A stretch of DNA of 64,000 bases from Paenibacillus tyrphae. Lineage in GTDB: Bacteria; Bacillota; Bacilli; Paenibacillales; NBRC-103111. Position 1 is the first letter of the stretch, and each line of letters starts with the position of its first letter. The notes under the pieces were generated by a model. It saw only the letters and a program-made list of their open reading frames with translations. It searched no databases and had not been told where the DNA came from. Shown here one piece after another: positions 1-10,144 of this stretch. The stretch covers positions 62,001-126,000 of the forward strand of contig NZ_BSDJ01000013.1 of assembly GCF_027925525.1 (NCBI RefSeq), written 5' to 3'. Both the position numbers and the translations under genes were made by a program.

Positions 1-1022
<1,022 letters not shown>

Positions 1023-1068
1023 CGGCGAAGGCAAACGGTGGAATCCATGGGGAAGGAGTGGACAGTCG

Positions 1069-1764
1069 ATGGACGACATATCGTCTAATTTGGCCGCGGT
1101 CGAACGCCGCATTCAGGCTGCTTGCCTTCGCGCGGGCCGGCGCCGGGAGGACGTCGGGATCATCGCCGTCACGAAATACGGCTCCGCCGATTTGACGGCG
1201 AAGATGCTGCAGCTCGGGATGACGCACATCGGCGAAAACCGCTGGCAGCACGCGCAGCCGAAATGGGAGGCGCTGGGAGGTCAAGGCATCTGGCATTTTA
1301 TCGGCCATCTGCAAACGAACAAAGTGAAGGACGTCGTCGGCAAGTTCGCGTATATCCATTCGCTCGACCGGATGTCGCTGGCGACGGAAATTCAGCGAAA
1401 AGCGGACATTTTAGGCGAACCGGTCCGCTGCTTCATTCAAGTGAACGTGTCCGGGGAAGAGAGCAAATACGGCCTGCCGCCGGAGGAGCTTGTTCCGTTC
1501 GCGCGGCAGATGTCCAAGCTGGACGCCGTGCAAGTGGTCGGCTTGATGACGATGGCTCCGCTGGACCGGGATGCCGAAGCGGCCCGGCCCGTATTCCGCG
1601 GGCTGCGGCGGCTTCGCGACGAGCTGAACGAAGCGGGCGCGCTCGGGTACGAAGTCCGGCACTTGTCAATGGGCATGTCCAGCGATTTTGAAGTGGCGAT
1701 TGAAGAAGGCGCTACCTGGCTCAGACTCGGCTCCGTCCTGTATAGGCAGGAAGACCAAGCCTGA
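1069..1764 (+). CDS. YggS/PLPBP-family pyridoxal phosphate homeostasis protein
   Basis: Cytosolic single-domain alanine-racemase-like barrel that binds PLP and helps keep B6 vitamers and amino/keto acid pools balanced; no enzymatic activity is established for the family. The 231-residue product has the PLP-lysine motif AVTKYG near residue 38, then IGENR, WHFIGHLQTNK and the C-terminal phosphate-binding run LSMGMSSDFEVAIEEG. The ATG at 1069 is chosen because GGAAGGAG at 1051-1058 stands 10 nt upstream; an earlier in-frame start inside sufS has no such site. It follows sufS by 46 bp and is probably co-transcribed. In Bacillus the homologue (ylmE) sits elsewhere, next to division genes. Confidence 0.9.
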   Translation: MDDISSNLAAVERRIQAACLRAGRRREDVGIIAVTKYGSADLTAKMLQLGMTHIGENRWQHAQPKWEALGGQGIWHFIGHLQTNKVKDVVGKFAYIHSLDRMSLATEIQRKADILGEPVRCFIQVNVSGEESKYGLPPEELVPFARQMSKLDAVQVVGLMTMAPLDRDAEAARPVFRGLRRLRDELNEAGALGYEVRHLSMGMSSDFEVAIEEGATWLRLGSVLYRQEDQA

Positions 1765-1780
1765 CGCAAAAACGGCAAAA

Positions 1781-1836
1781 GCGGCAACCCCGCAGGGCGG
1801 CATTGTCATGCCCTCGGAGGTTGCCGCTATTATTTT
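1781..1836. terminator. Bidirectional rho-independent terminator
   Basis: Perfect 9-bp stem GCGGCAACC (1781-1789) with GGTTGCCGC (1819-1827), followed by TATTATTTTT. The loop holds a second small hairpin, AGGGC/GCCCT. It lies between the convergent yggS-type gene and the minus-strand regulator and can end transcription of both. Confidence 0.8.
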
Positions 1837-1852
1837 TCAGCCGGTGGCCGGG

Positions 1853-3595
1853 TTATCCCAAATGAAGCTCCTTCATCTTGTTGTACAGGGTACCCCGGGA
1901 AATGCCCAGCAGCTTGGCTGCGGCGCTCTTGTTGCCGAGCGTCTTGGCCAAGGCGTCTTCGATTAACGATTTTTCCTCTTCCTCGGTATTCCGCGTTTTC
2001 AATATTCGCAGCTGCTGGTCAGGCTGCTCCGCTTTGGGCTTGTCCAAGTGCGGCTGCTCCTTTTGCAAATGCGGAGGGAGATTGGTCATCGTAATGCGTT
2101 CGTTTTCGCTGAGAATCAGGCATCGCTCCACGACGCTCATCAGCTCGTTAATATTCCCCGGCCAATCATAATTGGAGAACGCGAGCATGACCTCGGGATC
2201 GAGCTGCGGAACCGGCTTTTGATACTGCAGCGCGAATTGTCTGACGAACGTTTGAACAAGCGAAGGGATGTCTTCCTTTCGCTCGCGAAGCGCGGGCAGC
2301 GCGATGGAAATGACGTTCAGCGCGTAATATAAATCGGACCGGAACAGCTGCTTTTCAACCATCTTCTGGAGATCCTGATCGGTTGCCGCGATGATGCGGG
2401 CATGCACCGGAATGGGCACGGTCCCGCCCGTCCGGACGACCGTTTGCGTCTGAATATACTGCGACAGCTTCGCTTGAATGTCGAGCGGCAGCCGGTCGAT
2501 CTCGTTCAGGAACAGCGTGCCTTGATCGGCCAATTCCAATTTACCGGCGCTGCCGGTCGGATTTCCCGAGAAGGCGCCCCCCTGAAAGCCGAAAAGCTCC
2601 GTTTCCAGCAATCCGGTCGGAACGGAACCGCAATGCAGCGTCATGAACGGCTTGTCGGCCCGCGGGCTGGCTTGATGGATCACCTGGGCAAGCTGTTCCT
2701 TGCCGACACCGGCTTCCCCAATGACCAGCAAAGGATTTTCGGCCCCGGCCACTTTTCGCGCCAGCCGGATCGCATTGCCGATCAGCTCGCCTTTGCCCTT
2801 GATGAAGGAAAAGGGGTCCTCCTGGCTCGTCTGCTCGTCAAAGCGTGCCATATGGGTCGAAGAAAGCTCGTCGTTCAGACGGACCAATTGGGTGATGTCC
2901 TGCTCCGTGGCAATCCCGCCGATAATATGGCCGTTATAATCCACAACGGGAGAAGCGTTAACGAGCACGTGATTGCCGGGACGCGGGCGGTGATACGTAT
3001 TCCGGATCATCCTGCCCTCGTCCAGCATCCGGAGCACCATAAGCGCTTCCGGCTGGAAATGCTCGCCGATGCGTCTTCCCAAAATATCTTTCTTGGCGAT
3101 GCCGTACGTCTCTTCGGCGACGGTATTCCAGCAGATCACCGTACCGGTTTGGTCGACGACCGTGACCGCATCGGTTACCGTTTCGGCCAGCGTGAAGAAG
3201 TAGGAGGCAAGCCGCTGCTGTTCTTTATAAACGAATGCTAACAGCTCGGCCATATAACTGTAGCCGACCACGGTGCCGTCCGCTTCCCGGAAAACGACAG
3301 GCCGCTGGGTCGCGGCAGGCAGCCGCATGAAGCATTCATAGTTCCCGGCGGCGGCTTCCGAATAGGGGAGAACGGATGACAGCAAATTCGGGCTGCCGGG
3401 CAATTCGTCGAGCGTTTTGTCGGGCCCGTGCTCGAAAAGCCAAAGGTCCCCGGATGTAAACAAGTAAGCGCCGTTATCCTTCAGGATGCAGACAGCGGCG
3501 TTCTGATGCAAGTGTGTCGAAATTTCGCCGATTGTCGAACGAAGAGGAAGCATATGCAGTTGTCGATGAATAGGTAATTGTTCAGCATTGAACAT
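1853..3595 (-). CDS. PAS-containing sigma-54-activator-like regulator with altered AAA+ core
   Basis: A 580-residue protein with an N-terminal sensory region (1-125), a PAS domain (about 131-235), an AAA+ sigma-54 interaction domain (about 265-510) and a C-terminal Fis-type helix-turn-helix (541-580, SAAAKLLGISRGTLYNKM). Walker A is intact (GEAGVGKE, 293-300). Several key positions differ from active family members: GAFTGA reads GAFSGN (340-345), Walker B reads LFLNEI with Asn364 for Asp, sensor I reads AATDQDL, the second arginine-finger position is Ala425, and the WPGNVREL motif reads WPGNINEL. The domains are clear, but ordinary ATP-driven activation of sigma-54 is uncertain. The start follows GCGAGG by 6 nt. 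An IS605-type remnant lies 23 bp upstream. Confidence 0.85.
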   Translation of the reverse strand: MFNAEQLPIHRQLHMLPLRSTIGEISTHLHQNAAVCILKDNGAYLFTSGDLWLFEHGPDKTLDELPGSPNLLSSVLPYSEAAAGNYECFMRLPAATQRPVVFREADGTVVGYSYMAELLAFVYKEQQRLASYFFTLAETVTDAVTVVDQTGTVICWNTVAEETYGIAKKDILGRRIGEHFQPEALMVLRMLDEGRMIRNTYHRPRPGNHVLVNASPVVDYNGHIIGGIATEQDITQLVRLNDELSSTHMARFDEQTSQEDPFSFIKGKGELIGNAIRLARKVAGAENPLLVIGEAGVGKEQLAQVIHQASPRADKPFMTLHCGSVPTGLLETELFGFQGGAFSGNPTGSAGKLELADQGTLFLNEIDRLPLDIQAKLSQYIQTQTVVRTGGTVPIPVHARIIAATDQDLQKMVEKQLFRSDLYYALNVISIALPALRERKEDIPSLVQTFVRQFALQYQKPVPQLDPEVMLAFSNYDWPGNINELMSVVERCLILSENERITMTNLPPHLQKEQPHLDKPKAEQPDQQLRILKTRNTEEEEKSLIEDALAKTLGNKSAAAKLLGISRGTLYNKMKELHLG

Positions 3596-3728
3596 AGGCA
3601 GCCTCGCAAGAGTTTTATCGTTAAGCTGAGAAGATTCCCTCTTCGATAAGGGAGAGATGAATCAGCATCTCTTGTGTATACATGAGAACATATGTGCTAT
3701 AATTGTCATGAAATCACCAAAGGAGGTA

Positions 3729-3779
3729 GATGCTCGCATCTTGCAAGAAGGACTGCGTTTGTTGGCGAAGGCCAACTGA
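3729..3779 (+). pseudogene. Residual 3' end of tnpB
   Basis: The frame from 3729 reads DARILQEGLRLLAKAN and then TGA (3777-3779). This matches the usual C-terminus of IS605-family TnpB proteins (ASxILxEGLRLLA). Nothing of the RuvC domain remains. In intact elements this segment is also the 5' part of the omega-RNA. Confidence 0.7.
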
Positions 3780-3885
3780 ACTGCGGGAACCGCAGGGATC
3801 GCTTGCTCAAGAAGAGAAGGATGCTTCTCTGTTCGCAAGAATCCCCCACCTCAGCGCCATTAGCGCAGGTGGTGGGAGTGTTCAA
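3735..3885 (+). ncRNA. Orphan omega-RNA (TnpB guide RNA) scaffold
   Basis: TnpB nucleases use an RNA made from the element's right end, with the guide copied from flanking DNA just past the end. The expected hairpins are all here: TTGGC/GCCAA (near 3762-3775), CTGCGG/CCGCAG (3781-3795), AGAGAAG/CTTCTCT (3813-3830), and CCACCTcaGCGC/GCGCAGGTGG (3846-3872). The scaffold ends at TTCAA 3885, so a guide would start at 3886 (AATTAAATTTAACATG...). There is no TnpB in this copy and no complete one in the window. Transcription is not shown, and the 5' boundary is a guess. Confidence 0.5.
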
Positions 3886-3960
3886 AATTAAATTTAACAT
3901 GAAAAAGAACGGGTTACAACTGAATGCAAGCGGCCGTTTGGATTATTTTTCATGCAACAT

Positions 3961-3978
3961 ATGTTCATTTTTGAACAT
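3961..3978. promoter_or_regulatory. Inverted repeat, candidate operator upstream of liv promoter
   Basis: ATGTTCA-TTTT-TGAACAT, a perfect 7-bp inverted repeat, ends 35 bp before the -35 element of the liv promoter. The protein that binds it is unknown. Confidence 0.4.
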
Positions 3979-4013
3979 AAAAGCAAGCATCGAAACTTTT
4001 TTTGTCAAAAGTA

Positions 4014-4042
4014 TGTACAAAATGAAAACGCGTGTGTATAAT
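4014..4042 (+). promoter_or_regulatory. Sigma-A promoter of the liv operon
   Basis: -35 TGTACA (4014-4019, 4 of 6), 17-nt spacer, perfect -10 TATAAT (4037-4042). Start of transcription is expected near 4049, which gives a leader of about 435 nt before livJ. The same TGTACA/17-nt arrangement occurs in the proline operon promoter at 10145. Confidence 0.65.
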
Positions 4043-4048
4043 CGGCTG

Positions 4049-4483
4049 TGTAAGCAAATTTGACACTGAAAAGGGGAGGAAATAACACTTTTTGTGGAAC
4101 GATGTCTTTTCATAAAGAAAAGGTCAAGTTTTGGTAAAGTCTCGCATCTTCAACGCATCGGCTCAAGCTCCTCATGCCGTCCGAAAGACGACGGTGACCC
4201 AACAAGATTAGTTAAACGTCCATTCATCAGATTCGAAACTCCATGCGCGTAATAAATTATTACACTCCGTCTGTTGAACAACCTGCTATCAAATCAACTA
4301 TCTATTCACGCTTATTGCCCATTGTTGCTTTATCCGCTTCGTTCGCGGCGCGAATTGCTGCGAAACAGCCACGATCGACCTAACGAAGAACACGATAGAT
4401 AAAAAGAGAAACGTATTCGTTACAGTTGGTTTGTGAAAGCGGTTGCTTCATAAAGATGAAATCTCGGGAGGTCGTTTAGAACG
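4049..4483 (+). other. Long 5' leader of livJ, no recognised riboswitch
   Basis: No conserved riboswitch or T-box core is visible. There is a Shine-Dalgarno-like GGGGAGG (4074-4080) with a GTG-started frame of 52 codons (4094-4252) of unknown reality. A small hairpin CCGTC-cgaaa-GACGACGG lies near 4178, and a cre-like box is at 4434-4447. No intrinsic terminator is seen inside. Confidence 0.35.
4434..4447 (+). promoter_or_regulatory. cre-like CcpA box before livJ
   Basis: TGAAAGCGGTTGCT matches the consensus TGWAARCGYTWNCW at 13 of 14 positions (G for Y at position 9). It sits 36 bp before the livJ start, downstream of the proposed promoter, where CcpA could act as a roadblock. Confidence 0.5.
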
Positions 4484-5650
4484 ATGAAAAAGCAAACTTC
4501 GATTGGAATTGCAACCGTTATCTTGGGAATGTTAGCGCTTACGGCATGTGGAGGGAATTCCGACGGAGCGAATTCTGCAGCAGGTTCGACGGATGGGGCG
4601 GCCTCGGGCAAGGAAATTAAAATCGGGATGATGTTCGCGTTAAGCGGCAACGAGGCCAAAATGGGTCAGGACATGAAGCAGGCGGCGGAGTTGGCGGCCA
4701 ACGAGATCAACGCCGCCGGCGGGATTAACGGCAGCAAGATCAAGCTTGTCGCCCAAGACGACGCTTGCGATCCGCAGACGGCTACGGCTGCCGCCAACAA
4801 GCTCGTATCCGAAGGCGTAACCGCCGTCGTCGGCGGGTACTGCTCCGGCGCGGCGATCCCGGCCACCGGCGTATTCCATCAAAACGGTATCCCGACGGTT
4901 ATTACAGCGGCCAACTCGCAAAAAATCGCCGATCAGAAATTTCCGGAAATTTTCATGATCAACGGCACCGGGGTGCACCAGGCGCAAATGGCGACGGAGT
5001 ATATGGTCAACCAAAAACAAGCGAAAAAAATTGCGATTATTCACGATAACTCCGCTTTCGCCAAAGACTTGGCGGAAGTGACGAAGAAGCAGGTGGAGAG
5101 CGCGGGCGCGAAAGTCGTCGTATTCGACGCCGTGAACCCGGACGAAACAGACTTCTCCTCGCTGGTTTCCAAGCTGAAGCAAGCGCAGCCGGACGCGACG
5201 TACTGGACGGCGTACTACAAGGGCGGAGGCCTGTTCATTAAGCAGTTCAAGCAGCAAGGCGTTTCCGGCATCATCGGAGTCGGCGACGGAGCAAACGACA
5301 AGATGCTGATCGACATTGCCGGTAAAGATGCGGCTGAAGGCACGTTCATCACCAACAGTCCGACGGCGGAATTCCTGCCGGACGCCAAGAAGTTCCTCGA
5401 TGATTATAAAGGCAAGTTCTCCCAGGAGCCGGGTCCGTACTCTGCTCTGCAATACGACGGAATCAAGGTGATAGCCGATGCCATCAAGCGCGCCGGCTCT
5501 ACCGACAAGAAGGCGATTACCGAAGCCCTGGCCAAAACCGATGTAAAAACGCTCACCGGACAAGTTTCCTTTACCCCGCAAGGCACGTTGACGAAGTCCA
5601 ACTTTGTCGTACTGCAAGTCAAAGAAGGCACATTTGCTCCTTCGAAGTAA
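4484..5650 (+). CDS. livJ: Branched-chain amino acid ABC transporter, substrate-binding lipoprotein
   Basis: Extracytoplasmic Leu/Ile/Val-type receptor that hands its ligand to the LivHMGF complex. The 388-residue product begins with a lipoprotein signal peptide ending in the lipobox LTAC (Cys22), then a Gly/Ser/Asn-rich linker, then a two-lobed periplasmic-binding fold starting at KIGMMFALSGNEAKMG. The ATG at 4484 follows GGGAGG (4466-4471). It is the first gene of a compact five-gene transport operon in standard J-H-M-G-F order. The substrate could also be another small amino acid or an amide, since LivJ-like receptors vary. Confidence 0.92.
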   Translation: MKKQTSIGIATVILGMLALTACGGNSDGANSAAGSTDGAASGKEIKIGMMFALSGNEAKMGQDMKQAAELAANEINAAGGINGSKIKLVAQDDACDPQTATAAANKLVSEGVTAVVGGYCSGAAIPATGVFHQNGIPTVITAANSQKIADQKFPEIFMINGTGVHQAQMATEYMVNQKQAKKIAIIHDNSAFAKDLAEVTKKQVESAGAKVVVFDAVNPDETDFSSLVSKLKQAQPDATYWTAYYKGGGLFIKQFKQQGVSGIIGVGDGANDKMLIDIAGKDAAEGTFITNSPTAEFLPDAKKFLDDYKGKFSQEPGPYSALQYDGIKVIADAIKRAGSTDKKAITEALAKTDVKTLTGQVSFTPQGTLTKSNFVVLQVKEGTFAPSK

Positions 5651-5723
5651 GCCTGAACCTTGAAACTTGAACGCGCGGCATGTGAAGATCGTGCCGCGTA
5701 TCTTTTCGAAAAGGAGCGGTCCG

Positions 5724-6638
5724 ATGGAATTTCATCTTACCACCGACATTTTTGTGCAGCAGTTGATTAACGCTTTGATCGTAGGTTCCTTTTATGCCTT
5801 GATTGCGCTCGGTTATTCGATGGTATACGGCATCATCAAGCTGCTCAATTTTGCGCATGGCGATTTGTTCATGGTCGGCGCTTTTGTCGGCTACACGGTA
5901 TTGGCCAAGCTGACCGGTACAGGAGAAAGCTTGCTGGGGATGGGACTGGCTTTTCTCATCGCGATGGTCGTCACCGGATTTTTAGGGATGGGAATCGAAC
6001 GGATCGCCTACAGGCCGCTGCTGAAGGCTCCCCGTTTATCGATATTGATTACCGCAGTAGGCATGTCGCTGGTGCTTGAAAATACGATTATGGCGGCATA
6101 TGGCGCCAAGCCCTACATTATGCCCGTGACGCTGCCGACGACAGGCTTCTCGCTCCTCGGTGCCAAAATTACGTATGCCCAGATCGGAATCATCGCCGTT
6201 TCGGCGCTCCTGATGATCGCTTTGCAGCTGTTCGTCCACCGGACGATTTACGGCAAGGCGATGCGAGCGATTGCGATCGATCAGACGGCCAGCAGTCTGG
6301 TCGGCATCAACGTGACGAAAGTGATTTCGTTGACGTTCTTCGTCGGTTCTTTTCTGGCTGCGGCCGCCGGCATGATGAATGCAAGCTATTACGGCAGCCT
6401 TACGTTTACGATGGGCTTTATTTTTGGCATGAAGGCTTTTACGGCCGCCGTCATCGGCGGAATCGGCAACATTCGCGGGGCGATGCTCGGCGGCTTGATG
6501 CTGGGCGTGCTGGAGACGGTCGGCACGTACCAATTCGGCGGCGAATGGAAGGATGTCTTTGCATTCTTCATTCTTATCGCTCTGCTGGTGGTCAAACCGA
6601 CGGGCATTTTGGGCCAAAAAGTGACGGAAAGGATGTAA
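5724..6638 (+). CDS. livH: Branched-chain amino acid ABC transporter permease LivH
   Basis: Membrane-embedded permease of the importer, 304 residues, with about eight hydrophobic segments beginning at QQLINALIVGSFYALIALGYSMVYG, a typical LivH N-terminus. The ATG at 5724 is preferred over the upstream in-frame ATG at 5667 because AAGGAG (5711-5716) stands 7 nt before it and family members start here. It follows livJ by 73 bp and ends 4 bp before livM. It pairs with LivM to form the channel. Confidence 0.92.
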   Translation: MEFHLTTDIFVQQLINALIVGSFYALIALGYSMVYGIIKLLNFAHGDLFMVGAFVGYTVLAKLTGTGESLLGMGLAFLIAMVVTGFLGMGIERIAYRPLLKAPRLSILITAVGMSLVLENTIMAAYGAKPYIMPVTLPTTGFSLLGAKITYAQIGIIAVSALLMIALQLFVHRTIYGKAMRAIAIDQTASSLVGINVTKVISLTFFVGSFLAAAAGMMNASYYGSLTFTMGFIFGMKAFTAAVIGGIGNIRGAMLGGLMLGVLETVGTYQFGGEWKDVFAFFILIALLVVKPTGILGQKVTERM

Positions 6639-6642
6639 AGGT

Positions 6643-7647
6643 ATGGAAAATGCGACGAAGCAAACCGTTGTTTTAAACCGTCCGAAAATCAATGCCAAAT
6701 CGTCGGCGCTCGCGGCGCTGATGGTGCTGGCCGCGTTTTTCCCTTTCTTCGCCGGGCCTTATTGGCTGGACGTCGGCTTTCTTGCCGTGTTCTATATCGT
6801 TCTCGGGCTCGGACTGAATGTCGTGGTCGGCTACGCCGGGCTGCTCGACCTGGGGTATTCCGCGTTTTTCGCGGTCGGCGCCTATACGACGGGCATTTTC
6901 ATGACGCAGTTTCATATGAATTTTTTTCTGGCCCTTGCGCTTAGCGGAATATTCGCCGCCGTGGCCGGACTTATTATCGGGGCGCCGACCCTCCGGCTCC
7001 GCAGCGACTATCTGGCGATCGTCACGCTGGGCTTCGGCGAGATTGTCAAAATATCGGCCAAAAATCTCGAATTTACCGGCGGAGCGTCCGGAATTTACGG
7101 TATCCTGAGCCCGTTTCCCGCTCCGACGACCTTCATGGGCATTACGATCAACAACCTGACGTACTGCTATTGGGCTATACTGATTTTGGCGGTCATTGCA
7201 ATCGTGGCTTCCAAGCGGCTCGGGCAATCGAGAATCGGGCGCTCCTGGGCTTACATCCGGGAGGATGAGGACGCGGCGGAGGCGATGGGCATTAACCGGG
7301 TGCGCAGCAAGCTGGCCGCTTATTCGGTAGGAGCCTTTTTCGGCGGCCTGGCCGGCGCGGTATTTGCGGTCAAAATGACAGCGATAGCGCCCGAAAGCTT
7401 CAACTTCATGCAGTCGGTCATGATTTTGCTGGCCGTGATTCTTGGCGGTCTGGGGCGGATTTCCGGCGTCGTGATCGGCGCGATCATCGTCATCGTTCTT
7501 CCCGAGTCGCTTCGGGATTTGAATAAGCTCATTCATTTGGATGTGGATATCGACCGCTACCGTTTCCTTGTCTTCGGGGTTGCGCTGGTGATCCTGATGA
7601 TTTTCCGCCCGCAAGGACTTGTTCCCGAGAGCCGGGGTAAAGAATAA
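6643..7647 (+). CDS. livM: Branched-chain amino acid ABC transporter permease LivM
   Basis: Second permease subunit, 334 residues, with about nine to ten membrane segments. It carries the family signature GYAGLLDLGYSAFFAVGAYTTG (residues about 65-86) and, before the last helices, the cytoplasmic loop REDEDAAEAMGINRVRSKLAAY that docks on the ATPases. The 4-bp gap to livH suggests translational coupling. The C-terminus FRPQGLVPESRGKE is typical. Confidence 0.92.
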   Translation: MENATKQTVVLNRPKINAKSSALAALMVLAAFFPFFAGPYWLDVGFLAVFYIVLGLGLNVVVGYAGLLDLGYSAFFAVGAYTTGIFMTQFHMNFFLALALSGIFAAVAGLIIGAPTLRLRSDYLAIVTLGFGEIVKISAKNLEFTGGASGIYGILSPFPAPTTFMGITINNLTYCYWAILILAVIAIVASKRLGQSRIGRSWAYIREDEDAAEAMGINRVRSKLAAYSVGAFFGGLAGAVFAVKMTAIAPESFNFMQSVMILLAVILGGLGRISGVVIGAIIVIVLPESLRDLNKLIHLDVDIDRYRFLVFGVALVILMIFRPQGLVPESRGKE

Positions 7648-7667
7648 GCAATCCGAGGTGAGATTAA

Positions 7668-8443
7668 ATGGCGAACATGCGAATTTCCAATCTGCATCTC
7701 CAATTCGGCGGATTGACGGCCGTGAACAATCTGAGCTTTGACATTCCGGACAATGCCGTGATGAGCGTCATCGGGCCGAACGGGGCTGGGAAAACATCCT
7801 TATTCAATATGATTACGGGCTTTTATCGGCCGACGCGCGGCGAAATTTTATTCGACGGCGTGAATATCGTCGGGAAGAAGCCGAGCCGTATTACGTCGAT
7901 GGGCATGGCCCGCACCTTTCAGAACCTGCGCGTATTTCCGAACCTGACTGTGCTTGAGAACGTGATGGCGGGCATGCATTCCAGAACGAAGCAAGGGCTG
8001 TTGGGAGCGCTGCTGCGCACGCCCGGTCACCGCAAGGAGGAAGCCTGGATTCGGCAGGTGGCGGAGGAGTGTATCCGTTTTGTCGGGATCGAAGCGTACA
8101 CCGACCGGCTTGCCAAGAACCTGCCATACGGCGCCCAGCGTTATCTGGAAATTGCGCGTGCCTTGGCGATTCAGCCGAAAATCCTTTTTCTGGACGAGCC
8201 GGCGGCGGGCTTCAACTTTAGCGAAAAGCAGGATCTGATCGGTCTGATCGGTCGAATTCGCGAGACTTACCGCATTCCCGTCGTCCTGATCGAGCACGAT
8301 ATGGGACTGATCAACAAAGTGTCCGATCACATCATGGTGCTGAATTACGGGCAAAAACTGGCGGAAGGTACGCCGCAGGACGTGCTGAACGATCCCCGGG
8401 TGATCGAAGCGTATCTGGGCAAAGAAGAGGAGGATGAGGCGGT

Positions 8444-8447
<4 letters not shown>
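7668..8447 (+). CDS. livG: Branched-chain amino acid ABC transporter ATPase LivG
   Basis: Cytoplasmic ATP-binding subunit, 259 residues. Walker A is GPNGAGKTS (about residue 36), Walker B is ILFLDEPAAG, and the switch His is in LIEHDMGL. The signature reads LPYGAQRYLEIARAL, a LivG-type variation of LSGGQ. The C-terminal stretch VLNYGQKLAEGTPQDVLNDPRVIEAYLG is typical. A GAGGTGA site precedes the ATG. The last four bases overlap livF (ATGA). Confidence 0.93.
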
Positions 8448-9165
<718 letters not shown>

Positions 9166-9166
<1 letters not shown>

Positions 9167-10104
9167 TGGCTCGTCCTCTAGAGGAACGGTTGTCCCAACC
9201 GGCCGTGACGACGAAGCGCGGCAGCCTGCCCGTATCGCCGTATGCCTTGCTGTTTGTCGGGGTATTCTCCGTTGCGTTATCTTCCATCTTTATTAAATGG
9301 TCGTCGGCCCCTGCCTCGATCATGGGCATGTACCGGCTTTTGTTCACAATTGTGCTGCTGCTTCCGTTCAGGCCGTGGAAGCAAACGGGAGGCGACCGGT
9401 TTTCCTGGAGCGTCAAGGGCGGCTTGCTGCTGGTGCTGTCCGGTTTGTTTCTGGGTCTGCACTTCCTTTTCTGGATGGAGTCGCTAAAGCATACTTCCGT
9501 TGCCAGCTCCATGATCTTGTTGACGCTGCAGCCTGTTTTTATTATGATCGGTTCGTTTTTCCTGTTTAAAGAGCGGACCTCCGTTCAAGGCGTCGCCAGC
9601 TTGATCGTCGCCTTGGTCGGGTCGGTGCTGATCGGCTGGGGAGATATCGGCTTCTCCGGGCAAGCTCTTTACGGCGATCTGCTGTCGATTGCGGGAGCGC
9701 TCAGCTATTCGCTCTATTTGATGGCGGGGCAAAAGCTGATGAAAGAAATCCCGTCCATGCTGTACAGTCTGTTTGTTTTTGTCATTGCCGCCTTGCTGCT
9801 GTTTATGTTCAATGTGTTCAATCGTTATACACTTACGGATTATACGCCGACGGACTGGGGTATCTTTGTGCTGTTGGCGCTGATCCCTACCGTGATGGGG
9901 CAAATGCTGTTCAATTGGCTGTTAGCCTACGTGAACGCGACGACGGTGTCCATGGCGGTCATCGGCGAACCGGTATTGGCAATCATTTTGGCGTATCTGT
10001 TATTGAACGAACAGCCTACCTGGCTTCAGGCGGCCGGCGGGCTTTTAACCATGCTCGGCGTAGGGATTTATTTTCGAATTAAGCCTAAAAGTGTTCAAAA
10101 ATAG
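9166..10104 (+). CDS. EamA/DMT-family transporter
   Basis: 312-residue integral membrane protein with ten predicted helices in two EamA repeats (about 25-155 and 170-305), each ending in the usual helix pairs (ALSYSLYLMAGQKLM; GEPVLAIILAYLLLNEQPTWLQ). Family members export or import amino acids and other metabolites. The ATG at 9166 shares its A with the livF stop. Being the last gene of the liv operon suggests an amino acid or derivative as substrate, possibly efflux of excess. That is inference only. Confidence 0.85.
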
Positions 10105-10144
10105 ACAAGTTAATTAAAAATAAACAAAATTATTGTTAAATGTG

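Larger units (their letters stand above)
3619..3885 (+). mobile_element. Internally deleted IS200/IS605-type element (copy A)
   Basis: The left part (3619-3703) is nearly identical to the left end of the tnpB fragment at 22023-22110: the CTCCC-type subterminal hairpin, then the run through AGAACATATGTGCTATA. It is preceded by TTTAT (3614-3618), a likely target-adjacent motif, as it is in copy B. The left part is joined directly to a typical right end: the last 16 codons of tnpB, four hairpins and a terminal CCACCTcaGCGC/GCGCAGGTGG hairpin ending in TTCAA (3881-3885). The central transposase and nuclease sequence is gone, so the element is non-autonomous. IS605 elements insert next to a short target without duplicating it, which fits the lack of flanking repeats. 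Confidence 0.75.

Noticed and set aside
3692-4063. 123-codon plus-strand frame running through the IS605 remnant
   Set aside because: It crosses the right end of the element and has no protein-like composition. The true remnant frame is the 16 tnpB codons at 3729-3779.
4080-4450. Possible sigma-54 promoter before livJ
   Set aside because: TGGAACG (4094 region) lacks a GC at -12, and other GG/GC pairs have 11- or 17-bp spacing rather than 12. None is convincing.
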